Source: BJHQ01 sp964654285 (GTDB taxonomy: Bacteria; Planctomycetota; UBA11346). From it: DNA of 64,000 nucleotides. Shown one piece after another: positions 28,156-36,806 of the stretch. A program made the translations under genes and the position numbers. The first letter of the stretch is position 1, and each line of letters starts with the position of its first letter. The notes below the pieces were generated by a model. It was not told the DNA's origin. It did not search any database and saw only the letters and a list, made by a program, of their open reading frames with translations. The stretch covers positions 62,001 to 126,000 of the forward strand of contig CAZZJC010000007.1 of NCBI GenBank assembly GCA_964654285.1, given 5' to 3'.

Positions 28156-29286
28156 TCAACGCGGCATCAGCACCGCCAGCGCTGCATCCAGTTCCGCCCG
28201 CTGGGTGGCGTCGATCGGGTGCCGTTCCTCGCTGATGCCGGTCGATTCGGCCCAGGCGCACACGGTGCCCTGGATCTGCACGCAGGCGTGCCAGGCGCCG
28301 GGTTCGATCACATACCAGGTCTGCGGCAGCATGGGCAGGGCGACCAGCCGGTCGGGTGCGTCGCCCCGGCCGCCGAGGACGAGCACCGCCGCGCCCTGGA
28401 TGAGCGTTCCGGCCTGGCGTCCGCCGTGATTGCGGGTGAGGTCCACGGTGCCGCCCGGCATGCGGTCAGGCACCGGATTGGTGAGACCGAGCTGCCACGC
28501 CCCTGAGGTGCCATCGGCCACCCGGACATAGCCGGGGCTGCGGTTGCGCCCGACGACCAGCTGGTCGGACACCACGCGTTCGAGGATGAACGGCTGGCGC
28601 TGCACGGCATGGGCGACGATGCGCGCGACCACCGCCTCGACCGGCATGCCATCGGTGACCACCGGCACGGCATCGTCGGCCAGGCGCAGCGCGCCCACGG
28701 CGCGGCCGGCGTCGCGGCCGTCGCGCGTGCGGATGTCGGCCGCGATCTCGGCGAGCGACGGGGGCTGGCCGGCGCCGCGCCATTCCGCCAGGCGGCGGCG
28801 GGCGCGTTCTTCGGGGCTGGCGTCGAGGTAGATCTTCAACTGTGCTTGAGGGCAGATCACCGTGGTCGCGTCGCGGCCTTCGACCACCGCTTCGCGTCCT
28901 GCGACGATCGCCTGCTGCATGGCGACCAGGTGCGCGCGGCAGGCCGGGTTGTCGGCGACGCGCCAGACCTCGCGCGTCACCGCCGGATCGCGGATGCTGG
29001 CCTCGGTCAGGTTGACGCCATCCAGGCGCACCCGGCCCTCGTCGGAAAAATCGATCCGGCGCTGGCATACCCAGGCCGCGATCGCGGCGGCGTCATCCCG
29101 GTCGGCGACGTTGGCGAGCGCGCCGACGGTCGCGGCGCGGTACATCGCCCCGGTATCCAGCCGCAGGATGCGCAGGCGTTTCGCGACGAGTTTGGCGACC
29201 GTGCTCTTGCCGGCCCCGGCGGGACCATCGATGGCGATCACCAGGGGCCGGGCCAGGGCGGGGCCGCCAGGACGGGGTTCGGACAT
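28156..29286 (-). CDS. cmk: Cytidylate kinase fused to a cupin-like domain
   Basis: Residues 1-228 are a complete CMP/dCMP kinase: P-loop GPAGAGKST (21-29), LDTGAMYRA, the FSDEGRVRLDG insert and RRLAEWRGAG in the lid. Cmk normally stops near 225 residues. Here the frame continues for 140 more residues forming a small beta-barrel with cupin character: VVGRNRSPGYVRVADG, TLIQGAAVLVLGGRG and MLPQTWYVIEPGAWHACVQ, then AWAESTGISEERHP. No stop or start interrupts the join, and the codon use looks even. The cupin half resembles mass-produced small sugar- or carboxylate-binding cupins, but I cannot name its ligand. The natural expectation is a nucleotide kinase with an added regulatory or enzymatic cupin. 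The 3' end is convergent with the secreted protein gene. Confidence 0.88.
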   Translation of the reverse strand: MSEPRPGGPALARPLVIAIDGPAGAGKSTVAKLVAKRLRILRLDTGAMYRAATVGALANVADRDDAAAIAAWVCQRRIDFSDEGRVRLDGVNLTEASIRDPAVTREVWRVADNPACRAHLVAMQQAIVAGREAVVEGRDATTVICPQAQLKIYLDASPEERARRRLAEWRGAGQPPSLAEIAADIRTRDGRDAGRAVGALRLADDAVPVVTDGMPVEAVVARIVAHAVQRQPFILERVVSDQLVVGRNRSPGYVRVADGTSGAWQLGLTNPVPDRMPGGTVDLTRNHGGRQAGTLIQGAAVLVLGGRGDAPDRLVALPMLPQTWYVIEPGAWHACVQIQGTVCAWAESTGISEERHPIDATQRAELDAALAVLMPR

Positions 29287-29342
29287 GCCCGGGGTTGTGC
29301 GCCGCAGCCGGGCGGGATCAACCGGATCGACGCTGCTTATGC

Positions 29343-32300
29343 TCAGCCCCGCGCCACGGCGCCCGGATCATCCTTGCCGGGCCGGAACGCCCGGAGGACG
29401 AAGCGGAAGCGGTACGTGCCGCCGCTGATGCGGTACTGGCTGAGGGTGTCCGGGCCGCAGGACGCGGTGCCGAGTCCACGGTGGCGGTGATCGAGGTGGA
29501 GCCAGGTCTCGGGCCTTGGCTTCAGATCGATGGTGTGTTTCGCGGCGTAGATGTCCTCGGCGGTGAGGTGGCTGGCGCTGAACTGGAACAGCGCGTCGCC
29601 GCTGATCACCAGGCCGGTGGCTCCATCGTCGACGGCGAGCCAGCAGGTATCGGTGCGGGCGCCGTGGTCCTGCGGCAGGATGTAGGGCACGTACATGCCG
29701 GTCACCGTGTCACGCCAGCGGCCGACATGGGCGCTGGCCCGGCGGTCGGGGTAGTTCTCATGCGGGCCGCGACCGAGCCATTCGACGTTCTCGTGCCCGG
29801 CCGCGAGGGCGAGCGCGAGACCGATGCGCGGCAGGTCCTGCACGCCCTCGGCCAAGGCGACCTCGTTGTCGAGCGTCACGCTGCCGTCGGCGGCGATGCG
29901 CACGGCCAGGCGGTGCTCGGCCAGGGCGACCTCGGGTCTGCCCTCGGGGCGGCCGACGATGGCGTGGCGGCTGGCGAAGAGCACGCAATCGCCGTCGATG
30001 CGCGGAGCCTCGCTCGCCAGCGGCCGGCTGAGGTGCGCCGGCAGGCCGGCTTCGCGCCAGCGGCCGAGCACCTTCATCGTCTGCCCGGTCCAGATCTTGA
30101 TCCCGTCGTTGTCGGTGGCGGCGCGCCACAGGTGCAGGCGCGGCGCCACCGCAAGGAGTTCCCGACCGCCGATGGCCAGCGAATGCAGCGTGCCATCGCG
30201 GGCGGACACGCCGATGCGGACCCCGCCGGCCTCGACCTGGTGCAGGTCGCCGTGGCGCTGGACCGCCGGAGCGGCCAGGACCGGGGCCGATCTGGCGACT
30301 GCAGGGGCCGCCCAGGGCAGGCGGAGCTGCTCGCGCGCGACCTCGTGGCCGGCCGGGGCCCAGCTGGTTGCCACGCGCTGGGTGAACCGGAGGTCGAGGA
30401 AGGCGGTCTCGCCGGCGGCGAGGGCGACCGGCGGCAGGTCGAGCGGATGGACCTGGGATGATTCCGCGGGAATCGCAAGGATCGGCAGCATGCCGCTCGC
30501 GATCTCGCGGCCGTCGATGTGCAGGCGCCAATGCCCCAGGAGATCGCTGAGATCGGTGAAGTGGCGCTTGTTGACGATCTCGACGGCGTGGGGCTGACCG
30601 GCGACGGCGCGCACCGCCACCGGGCGGTAGCACCACTTCATCTCCTCCATGCCGGGATGCGGGGTGCGGTCGGGCCAGACCATGCCGTCGGTGCAGAAGT
30701 TGGCATCGTGGCGCTTCTCGCCGAAATCCCCGCCGTATCCCCAGTATTTCCGCCCGTCGGCGGCGGTGATGGTGATGCCATGGTCGATCCATTCCCAGAT
30801 GAAGCCGCCCTGCAGGCCGGGATACGACTCGATCGCGGCCCAGTAGTCGGCCAGGCTGCCGTTGGAATTGCCCATCGCGTGCGAGTACTCGCACATGATC
30901 AGCGGGCGCGATTCCGGGTAGGGGTTCCGCGACCATTCGATGAGGTCGGCGATCTGGGGATACATCGGGCAGATGATGTCCGACGCCAGCTTGCCGTGGC
31001 CGGCGATGGGGCCGAGCGCGCTCCAGGTCCTGAAGGTCCAGGCGGGGCGGATCGCGCCTTCGTAATGCAGGGGCCGCGACGGGTCGTAGCCGCGGATCCA
31101 GCCCGCCATCGCGTCGTGGTTGACGCCGTAGCCGGTCTCGTTGCCGAGCGACCAGAAGACGATGCTCGGGTGGTTCTTGTCGCGCAGCACCATGCGCTGG
31201 GCGCGGTCGAGGAAGGCGAGGGCGTAGCGCGGATCGTTGGCGAGGATGTCGTGGTCCTGGTGCGCGTGGGCCTCCAGGTTGGCCTCGTCGATGACGTAGA
31301 GGCCGTATTCATCGCACAAGTCGAGGAAGGCGGGGTCGTTCGGGTAGTGGCTGGTGCGCACCGCGTTGACGTTGTGGCGCTTCATGGTCACCACGTCGCG
31401 CACCAGCCAGTCGTACGGCACCGCCTTGCCGAGTTCCGGGTGGTGGTCGTGGCGGTTGACGCCGCGGAAGAACACCCGCCTGCCGTTCACCAGCACGGCG
31501 CGGTGCGCGAGCTCGATCCTGCGGAAGCCGATGCGGGTGCTGGTGGCCTCGACCACCTGGCCGGCGGGATCGAGCAGCGCGACCACCAGGGTGTAGAGCG
31601 CCGGGGACTCGGCGCTCCACAGGCGGACGTTGCGCACCACGGGCGCCACGATGCGGGTGCGCTGGGCGGTGGCCTTCTGGCTCGCGGCGTCCTTCCAGAT
31701 CGGCAGCGGCGGCGCGGCCACGACGGGCGCCGGCCACACCTCGGCCCCGGCCGGATCGAAGAGGCGCAGGCGCAGCGTCCAGCCGTCGTGCCACACCGCC
31801 TGCCGGCCGAGGCGGACCTCGACGCTCAGATGGCCCTGGTGGAAGGTGGCGTCGGGTTCCGGCCTGGCGAAGACGTCCTCGATGAACATCGCCGCGGTGG
31901 AATACAGGAAGACCTCGCGGTGGATGCCGCTGAGGCGGAAATGGTCCTGGTCTTCGATGTGGCTCGAATCGGACCAGCGCAGCACGCGCAGGGCGAGCAC
32001 GTGCTCGGCACCGGGCTGGGCCAGGGCGGTGAGGTCGAACTCGCTCGGCAGGCGCGAATCCTTGATCACGCCCACCGGTTTCCCATCCAGCCAGACCTCG
32101 GCGTAGCTCTCGACCCCGCCGAAATGCAGGACGATGCGCCGTCCGGTCCAGTCCGCCGGGATGCGGATGCGGGTGCGGTACAGCCCGGTGGGGTTGTCCT
32201 CGGCCGGCACGGTCGGCGGCAGTTCGTCGAACGGCATGTTGACGTTGGTGTAGATCGGCTTGTCGAACGGCGCGGTGCACTGCCAGGAGCTGGGCACCAC

Positions 32301-32585
32301 GATGTCGCGCCACGGACGGTCGTCGAAGGCCGGCTGCATGAAGTCGGCGGGGGCCGACTGCGGGTTCGCAGCCCAGCCGAAGCGCCAGGGGCCGGTGACC
32401 GGGGCGAACCAGGGGCTGCTTTCGCGCTTGCGGGTCAGGGCCAGTTCCTCGCTCGGATACGGATAGAGGGTGGCGCGACCGCACAGGCGGTCGATGCCGG
32501 TGATCTCCGGCGTTTCCCAGAGCGGTTTTGCGCCGGATGGAGTGGGGAGATTCGCGGGCGAGTGGACGGGCGGGCGAGCGGCCAT
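29343..32585 (-). CDS. lacZ: Beta-galactosidase, glycoside hydrolase family 2
   Basis: The 1080 residues match long LacZ enzymes: an N-terminal jelly-roll sugar-binding domain, Ig-like domain, TIM barrel and C-terminal Bgal_small_N domain. The barrel shows FFRGVNRHDHHP, AVRTSHYPNDP, VIDEANLEAH, the acid/base SLGNETG and the nucleophile segment MCEYSHAMGNSNG. The C-terminal half ends with WLGRGPHENYPDR. No signal peptide is present, so it should act in the cytoplasm on imported disaccharide. The ATG at 32585 has AAAGG seven bases upstream. A divergent AraC-type gene starts at 32693, and the promoter between them carries a TATACT -10 and a TATCAG/CTGGTA palindrome, as described separately. Confidence 0.93.
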   Translation of the reverse strand: MAARPPVHSPANLPTPSGAKPLWETPEITGIDRLCGRATLYPYPSEELALTRKRESSPWFAPVTGPWRFGWAANPQSAPADFMQPAFDDRPWRDIVVPSSWQCTAPFDKPIYTNVNMPFDELPPTVPAEDNPTGLYRTRIRIPADWTGRRIVLHFGGVESYAEVWLDGKPVGVIKDSRLPSEFDLTALAQPGAEHVLALRVLRWSDSSHIEDQDHFRLSGIHREVFLYSTAAMFIEDVFARPEPDATFHQGHLSVEVRLGRQAVWHDGWTLRLRLFDPAGAEVWPAPVVAAPPLPIWKDAASQKATAQRTRIVAPVVRNVRLWSAESPALYTLVVALLDPAGQVVEATSTRIGFRRIELAHRAVLVNGRRVFFRGVNRHDHHPELGKAVPYDWLVRDVVTMKRHNVNAVRTSHYPNDPAFLDLCDEYGLYVIDEANLEAHAHQDHDILANDPRYALAFLDRAQRMVLRDKNHPSIVFWSLGNETGYGVNHDAMAGWIRGYDPSRPLHYEGAIRPAWTFRTWSALGPIAGHGKLASDIICPMYPQIADLIEWSRNPYPESRPLIMCEYSHAMGNSNGSLADYWAAIESYPGLQGGFIWEWIDHGITITAADGRKYWGYGGDFGEKRHDANFCTDGMVWPDRTPHPGMEEMKWCYRPVAVRAVAGQPHAVEIVNKRHFTDLSDLLGHWRLHIDGREIASGMLPILAIPAESSQVHPLDLPPVALAAGETAFLDLRFTQRVATSWAPAGHEVAREQLRLPWAAPAVARSAPVLAAPAVQRHGDLHQVEAGGVRIGVSARDGTLHSLAIGGRELLAVAPRLHLWRAATDNDGIKIWTGQTMKVLGRWREAGLPAHLSRPLASEAPRIDGDCVLFASRHAIVGRPEGRPEVALAEHRLAVRIAADGSVTLDNEVALAEGVQDLPRIGLALALAAGHENVEWLGRGPHENYPDRRASAHVGRWRDTVTGMYVPYILPQDHGARTDTCWLAVDDGATGLVISGDALFQFSASHLTAEDIYAAKHTIDLKPRPETWLHLDHRHRGLGTASCGPDTLSQYRISGGTYRFRFVLRAFRPGKDDPGAVARG

Positions 32586-32618
32586 GGCAACCTTTCGGAA
32601 TTGGTATCGGGAAAGCGC

Positions 32619-32624
32619 AGTATA
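32619..32624 (-). promoter_or_regulatory. Putative -10 element of the lacZ promoter
   Basis: On the minus strand the bases read TATACT. Seventeen bases upstream, at 32642-32647, there is no good -35 box (TATGGG), which is the usual picture for a promoter that needs an activator. The TATCAG half-site at 32646-32651 overlaps that -35 position. Confidence 0.5.
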
Positions 32625-32645
32625 GCGCGCACAATCGCTTGCCCA

Positions 32646-32680
32646 TATCAGAAATGGACGCTAGGATACGTTTTCTGGTA
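32646..32680. promoter_or_regulatory. Palindromic TATCAG-N23-CTGGTA operator between lacZ and araC-type gene
   Basis: TATCAG (32646-32651) and CTGGTA (32675-32680) form an imperfect inverted repeat; the wider arms are ATATCAGAAA and TTTTCTGGTAT. The same pair of half-sites, 7 bp apart, occurs at the AraC divergon near 58.1 kb. The proximal half overlaps the -35 position of lacZ. It is therefore a likely binding site of the divergent AraC regulator. Confidence 0.5.
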
Positions 32681-32692
32681 TGAGGATCGACC

Positions 32693-33535
32693 GTGGACCC
32701 GATTCTGCCCGAGCGCAACGATTCCGTCTACCGCACCCTGGGCGCGAACCAGCCCTGGGATCGCCTGGGCTGCGGCTTCCTGGTCAAGCGCGGCCACCGC
32801 CAGGACCACACCGCCTATGATCCGCCGACCTATTCCCTGGTCGCGGTCCTGAGTGGCCGGGGCGAGTACGAGGACGCGGACGGCGTCGTGCATCCGCTGA
32901 CGGCCGGCAGCCGATTCCAGCGCATCCCGGGCCGGCGCCACACCACCCGCATCGATCCGGAGTCAGGTTGGACGGAGTTCTTCATCGATCTCGGCTCGGT
33001 GCTTCACCGCACCTGCGCCGGCATCCCGTTCTTCCTGCCCGATCGGCTGGTCTGGCAGGCCGGGGTCCGGCCCGATCTTTTCCCGCGCATGCAGGAACTG
33101 ACTGCCGGTCTGCGCGAAGCGGCGGAAGGGAGGCTGCCGCGCCTGTACCTGGATCTGCTCGGGCTGCTGCTCGACCTCAACCAGGAGGTCAGCAGCCAGG
33201 ACGAGGACGGCCGCCTGGTCGAGGACGCCTGCCGCATGCTGAACGGCAGTGCCGACGTGCGCGACGGCCTAGTCGGGCTGTGCCGCAACCAAGGGGTCGG
33301 CTACGAGCGCTTCCGCAAACTGTTCGTCCGGCGCCTGGGCATGCCGCCGCACCGCTACCGCATCCAACGGCGGATGGACCGCGCCTGCCACCTGCTCATG
33401 GATAGCGGGGATACCGTGGCGCAGATCGCCGAAAAGCTCGGCTATTCCTCACCATTCGAATTCTCGTCGCAGTTCCGCCGGCATCAGGGGATCGCCCCGA
33501 CCGCCTACCGTCGGCGCATGCGGCCCGGCGGTTGA
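32693..33535 (+). CDS. AraC-family transcriptional regulator of the beta-galactosidase divergon
   Basis: The 280-residue protein starts at GTG 32693, preceded by GAGGA. Residues 20-110 are a cupin-type sensor (HTAYDPPTYSLVAVLSGRGEYEDADG, in part, and GSRFQRIPGRRH). Residues 185-275 are the two AraC helix-turn-helix motifs: GVGYERFRKLFVRRLGMPPHRY and DTVAQIAEKLGYSSPFEFSSQFRR. It is divergent from lacZ, 107 bp away, with the palindromic site described above in between, so it very probably controls that gene and itself. The inducer is unknown. Confidence 0.93.
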   Translation: MDPILPERNDSVYRTLGANQPWDRLGCGFLVKRGHRQDHTAYDPPTYSLVAVLSGRGEYEDADGVVHPLTAGSRFQRIPGRRHTTRIDPESGWTEFFIDLGSVLHRTCAGIPFFLPDRLVWQAGVRPDLFPRMQELTAGLREAAEGRLPRLYLDLLGLLLDLNQEVSSQDEDGRLVEDACRMLNGSADVRDGLVGLCRNQGVGYERFRKLFVRRLGMPPHRYRIQRRMDRACHLLMDSGDTVAQIAEKLGYSSPFEFSSQFRRHQGIAPTAYRRRMRPGG

Positions 33536-33564
33536 ACCGCCAGCGCCGCCAGGCGGCCCGTCGA

Positions 33565-33681
33565 TCAGGCCTTCTTGGCCCGCTTCGCGCCCGCGATGAC
33601 GGCCTTGACCGCAGCGTTCTTGCGCTTGAGCCGGCGGTTCGCGCGGTTGCGTTTCTCGACCTTGTTGTACTGACGGCTCAT
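33565..33681 (-). CDS. 38-residue highly basic protein
   Basis: This short gene encodes MSRQYNKVEKRNRANRRLKR followed by KNAAVKAVIAGAKRAKKA. About 15 of its 38 residues are Lys or Arg, with no acidic cluster, and AGGAG stands nine bases before the ATG. Size and charge suggest an RNA- or ribosome-binding protein. I recall similar short basic proteins annotated in PVC genomes, but I cannot name a family. It lies between the AraC gene and the M16 peptidase, opposite in direction to both. Confidence 0.65.
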   Translation of the reverse strand: MSRQYNKVEKRNRANRRLKRKNAAVKAVIAGAKRAKKA

Positions 33682-33942
33682 GGGCGTTTCTCCTGGGACC
33701 ATTGCGGTCGGCGCGGCACGATGGCGGGATATGCCGCGCTGCCAAGGGGAAAACGACCTTTGCACCTGCGGCTGCCGGAGCCCCCGATCGCTGCGCGTCA
33801 CCGTCAGCGTCACCGGTGCGGAAGTGGCCGGTTTCCCTCGTAATCCCGCCCGCAAGCGGACAGAGGATGCTGCCGGCGCGGGTTGCCGTGGTGCGACCCG
33901 GCGGTAGGTCTTCGTCCCCATCCTTCCCGCCCTGAGGATTCC

Positions 33943-36732
33943 ATGTCCATCCGCCTGTGGTCCTTCGTCCTCGCGACCCTGGTCGCGCTCACCGCCTGCG
34001 CTCGTTCCGGCGGCGACGCCGCGAAGGCGGTGACCTTCCCGGTCCGCACCGCCACGCTCGCCAACGGCCTGACCATCCACACGCTGGAGGACCGTTCGAC
34101 CCCGATCGTCGCGGTGCAGGTCTGGTACAAGGTCGGCAGCGTCGACGAACCCGCCGGCCGTTTCGGCTTCGCGCATCTGTTCGAGCACCTGATGTTCCGT
34201 GGCACCGACCGGTTGGGACCGGCCGACTTTATGGACCTGTTGCGGAAGGCGGGTGGCGGCTGCAACGCCTACACCACCTTCGACCGCACCGTCTACCACG
34301 AGACCGTGCCGGTGTCGCAGTTGCCGCTGGCCTTCTGGCTTGAGGCCGAACGCATGGCCTTCCTGACCATCGACCGCGACGGCTTCACCACCGAGCGCAA
34401 GGTGGTCGAGGAGGAGCTGCGCGTCGGCCGCGACGCGCCCTACGGCGATGCCGAGGAGAAACTGCTGCCCATCCTCACCGGCGCGCATCCCTACGCCCAT
34501 TCCCCGATCGGTTCGATCCGCGACCTGCGCTCGGCGACCCTGGCCGATGTGAAGGCCTGGTGGGAGCGATCCTATGTGCCCGACAACGCGGTGCTGATCG
34601 TCGTGGGCGACATCGGCCATGACGAGGTCGTGCGCCAGGCCCAGGCCGCCTTCGGCTGGATCCCGGCGGGTGGCGCCAGGCGGGCCGAGGCGCCGCTGCT
34701 CAAGCCCTTCGCCGCGGCGGCGCGCATCGACCTGAAGCTCGACAACGCTCCAGCGCCCGGAATCGGTCTGGTCTGGCGCACGCTGCCGACCGGGCACCCG
34801 GATGAACTCGCGCTCGGCCTGGCGGCGTCGATCCTGGGCGAAGGCGAAAGCAGCCGGCTGCATCGCGCCCTGGTCGCCGAGGGCAGCGCGGTGGCGGCGA
34901 TGTCGTTCCAGTACACGTTGTCGCGCGGCGGCTTCACCGCGGCGGCGGCGTTGCTGGCACCGGTCGGCGGGGATCTCGACAAGGTCGAGAAGCGGCTTGC
35001 CGCCGAGGTCGCCGCGTTCCTGCGCGACGGCCCGAGCGCGGATGAGGTCGCCAAGGTGCGGACCCAGGCCCTGGTGAACCTCGTGCGCGGCATGCAGGAG
35101 GTCGACGACAAGGCGGCGCAGATCGGCGAGGCGGTGACCTGCGGCGGCGGCCTGGACGAACTCAACGGCCGCCTGCAACGCCTGCGTGCGATCACCGCCG
35201 AGGACATCCTCCGCGCCGCCCGCACCTGGCTTCCGCTCGACCATGCGTTGACCGTGCGGATCCCTGGAAAAAGCGTGATGTCCAGCCTCGCCGGGCTGTT
35301 CACCGGCGGCAAGGCCGGCGACAGCGCGGCCGAGACCGTCGCGGTCGATCCGGGCCCGGCGCCGGCGCGCGGTCGCGCCGGGGTCGTGCGTCCGGCGAGC
35401 GTGCCCGAGCGGGCGCCGTTCGCTCCCCCGGCCGGCGACTTCCGCCTGCCGGCCTGGCAGGAACGCCGCCTGGGCAACGGCCTGCGCGTCGTCGTGGTCG
35501 AGAACCACGAGACGCCGCTGGTGCAGGCGACGCTCGTCCTGCCCTATGGCAGCTGGGCCGAGGAGAAGCCGGGAGCGGCATCCCTCGCCATGGCCGTCCT
35601 CGCCAAGGGCGGCGCCGGTCGCGATGAGAAGGCCCAGGCGCTCGCCCTGGAATCGCGCGGCATCAGCCTGAACGGTTCCGCCGATCACGACTCCGCCAGC
35701 CTGGGCGCGTCGTTCCTCGCCGGCGCCGCCGATGAGGCCCTGCGTCTGCTCGGCGAGTCCGCCCTCGCGCCCAGCTTCCCGGCCAACGCCGTGACCCTCC
35801 TCAAGACCCAGACCGCGACCGGCCTCGCCATGGAGGCGGTGGATCCCTCGTCGATCGCGGACCGGCTGCTCCAGCGCACCTTCTGGGGCGACCATCCGTA
35901 TGGCCGACGGGTGAGCGGCGAGGCCGACGAATGCCAGGCGATCAGCGGCGACGATCTGCGCCGCACCTGGGCGCGCATCGGCCGGGTCCAGGACGCGTGC
36001 CTGGTGATCGTCGGCGACCTGCCTGCCCAGCGCGCCTTCGCCCTGGCCGAGGCGCATCTCGGTCACTGGGGGCCCGCCACCGGCGCCATCCCGGCCCCGC
36101 CCGCCGCCGCGCCGGCCCCGGCAGCCACGCGCATCCTGCTCAAGGATGCGCCCGGCGCGCTCCAGGCCCAGATCCGGGTTGCCGCTGGGGGCATCACCGT
36201 ATCCGACCCCGACGCCGCGATCGCCATCCTGGCCTCGGGGTATTTCGGCGGCTCGTTCGGCTCGCGCCTGAACAAGGCGATCCGCATCGACAAGGGGTCG
36301 ACCTACGGCGCCTGGGGATCGTGGCATCGGCAGCGTTTCGCCGGCGATTTCAGCGCCGGATCGTTCTCGCGCACCGAGGTCGCGGTCGACACCGTGCAGA
36401 CCATCCTCGCCGAGGTGAAGCGCCTGCGCGCGCAGCCGCCCAGCACGGATGAACTGGAACTGCAGCGCTCCTTCCAGCTCGGCGTCGCCCCGGCACGCTG
36501 CGAGACCCCGGCCCAGGTCGCCGGCATCCTCGCCGGCGCGGCGGCGCACGGCCTGCCCCTGGACCAGCTCGTCCGCAACCTGGCGCGCATCCGCACCGCC
36601 ACCGCCGAGGACTGCATGCGCCTGATCGGCCGCACCGTCGATCCCGATCGCCTGCTCATCGTCGTGGTCGGCGACGCGGCGAAGCTGGAAGCGGGCCTCA
36701 AGGCGCTCGCCCCGGTCGAGGTCATCCGCTGA
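33943..36732 (+). CDS. M16 family (insulinase-type) zinc peptidase, two fused halves, lipoprotein
   Basis: The 929-residue chain from ATG 33943 starts with a lipoprotein signal (SFVLATLVALTACARSGG; lipobox LTAC, Cys19). The first M16 half has the inverted zinc motif HLFEH (H78, E81, H82) with the second Glu in KVVEEELR (about 157). The second half (from about 505, RRLGNGLRVVVVENHE) lacks HxxEH and is the usual inactive partner, ending near 915. Such tandem proteins form a clam-shell that degrades small peptides. The ATG at 33883 would add 20 residues before the signal and is unlikely. Neighbours give no specific role. Confidence 0.93.
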   Translation: MSIRLWSFVLATLVALTACARSGGDAAKAVTFPVRTATLANGLTIHTLEDRSTPIVAVQVWYKVGSVDEPAGRFGFAHLFEHLMFRGTDRLGPADFMDLLRKAGGGCNAYTTFDRTVYHETVPVSQLPLAFWLEAERMAFLTIDRDGFTTERKVVEEELRVGRDAPYGDAEEKLLPILTGAHPYAHSPIGSIRDLRSATLADVKAWWERSYVPDNAVLIVVGDIGHDEVVRQAQAAFGWIPAGGARRAEAPLLKPFAAAARIDLKLDNAPAPGIGLVWRTLPTGHPDELALGLAASILGEGESSRLHRALVAEGSAVAAMSFQYTLSRGGFTAAAALLAPVGGDLDKVEKRLAAEVAAFLRDGPSADEVAKVRTQALVNLVRGMQEVDDKAAQIGEAVTCGGGLDELNGRLQRLRAITAEDILRAARTWLPLDHALTVRIPGKSVMSSLAGLFTGGKAGDSAAETVAVDPGPAPARGRAGVVRPASVPERAPFAPPAGDFRLPAWQERRLGNGLRVVVVENHETPLVQATLVLPYGSWAEEKPGAASLAMAVLAKGGAGRDEKAQALALESRGISLNGSADHDSASLGASFLAGAADEALRLLGESALAPSFPANAVTLLKTQTATGLAMEAVDPSSIADRLLQRTFWGDHPYGRRVSGEADECQAISGDDLRRTWARIGRVQDACLVIVGDLPAQRAFALAEAHLGHWGPATGAIPAPPAAAPAPAATRILLKDAPGALQAQIRVAAGGITVSDPDAAIAILASGYFGGSFGSRLNKAIRIDKGSTYGAWGSWHRQRFAGDFSAGSFSRTEVAVDTVQTILAEVKRLRAQPPSTDELELQRSFQLGVAPARCETPAQVAGILAGAAAHGLPLDQLVRNLARIRTATAEDCMRLIGRTVDPDRLLIVVVGDAAKLEAGLKALAPVEVIR

Positions 36733-36806
36733 CCGCGCGGATCCTCAGGGGGGATCCGCGCGGCGGATGGACGCCAGCCCATGAGACGGCCCGCAGGCGC
36801 CTGCGG

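Noticed and set aside
33565..36549. 994-codon minus-strand frame opposite the M16 peptidase, ending in the small basic protein
   Set aside because: Only its last 38 codons have a proper start with AGGAG; the rest is antisense.
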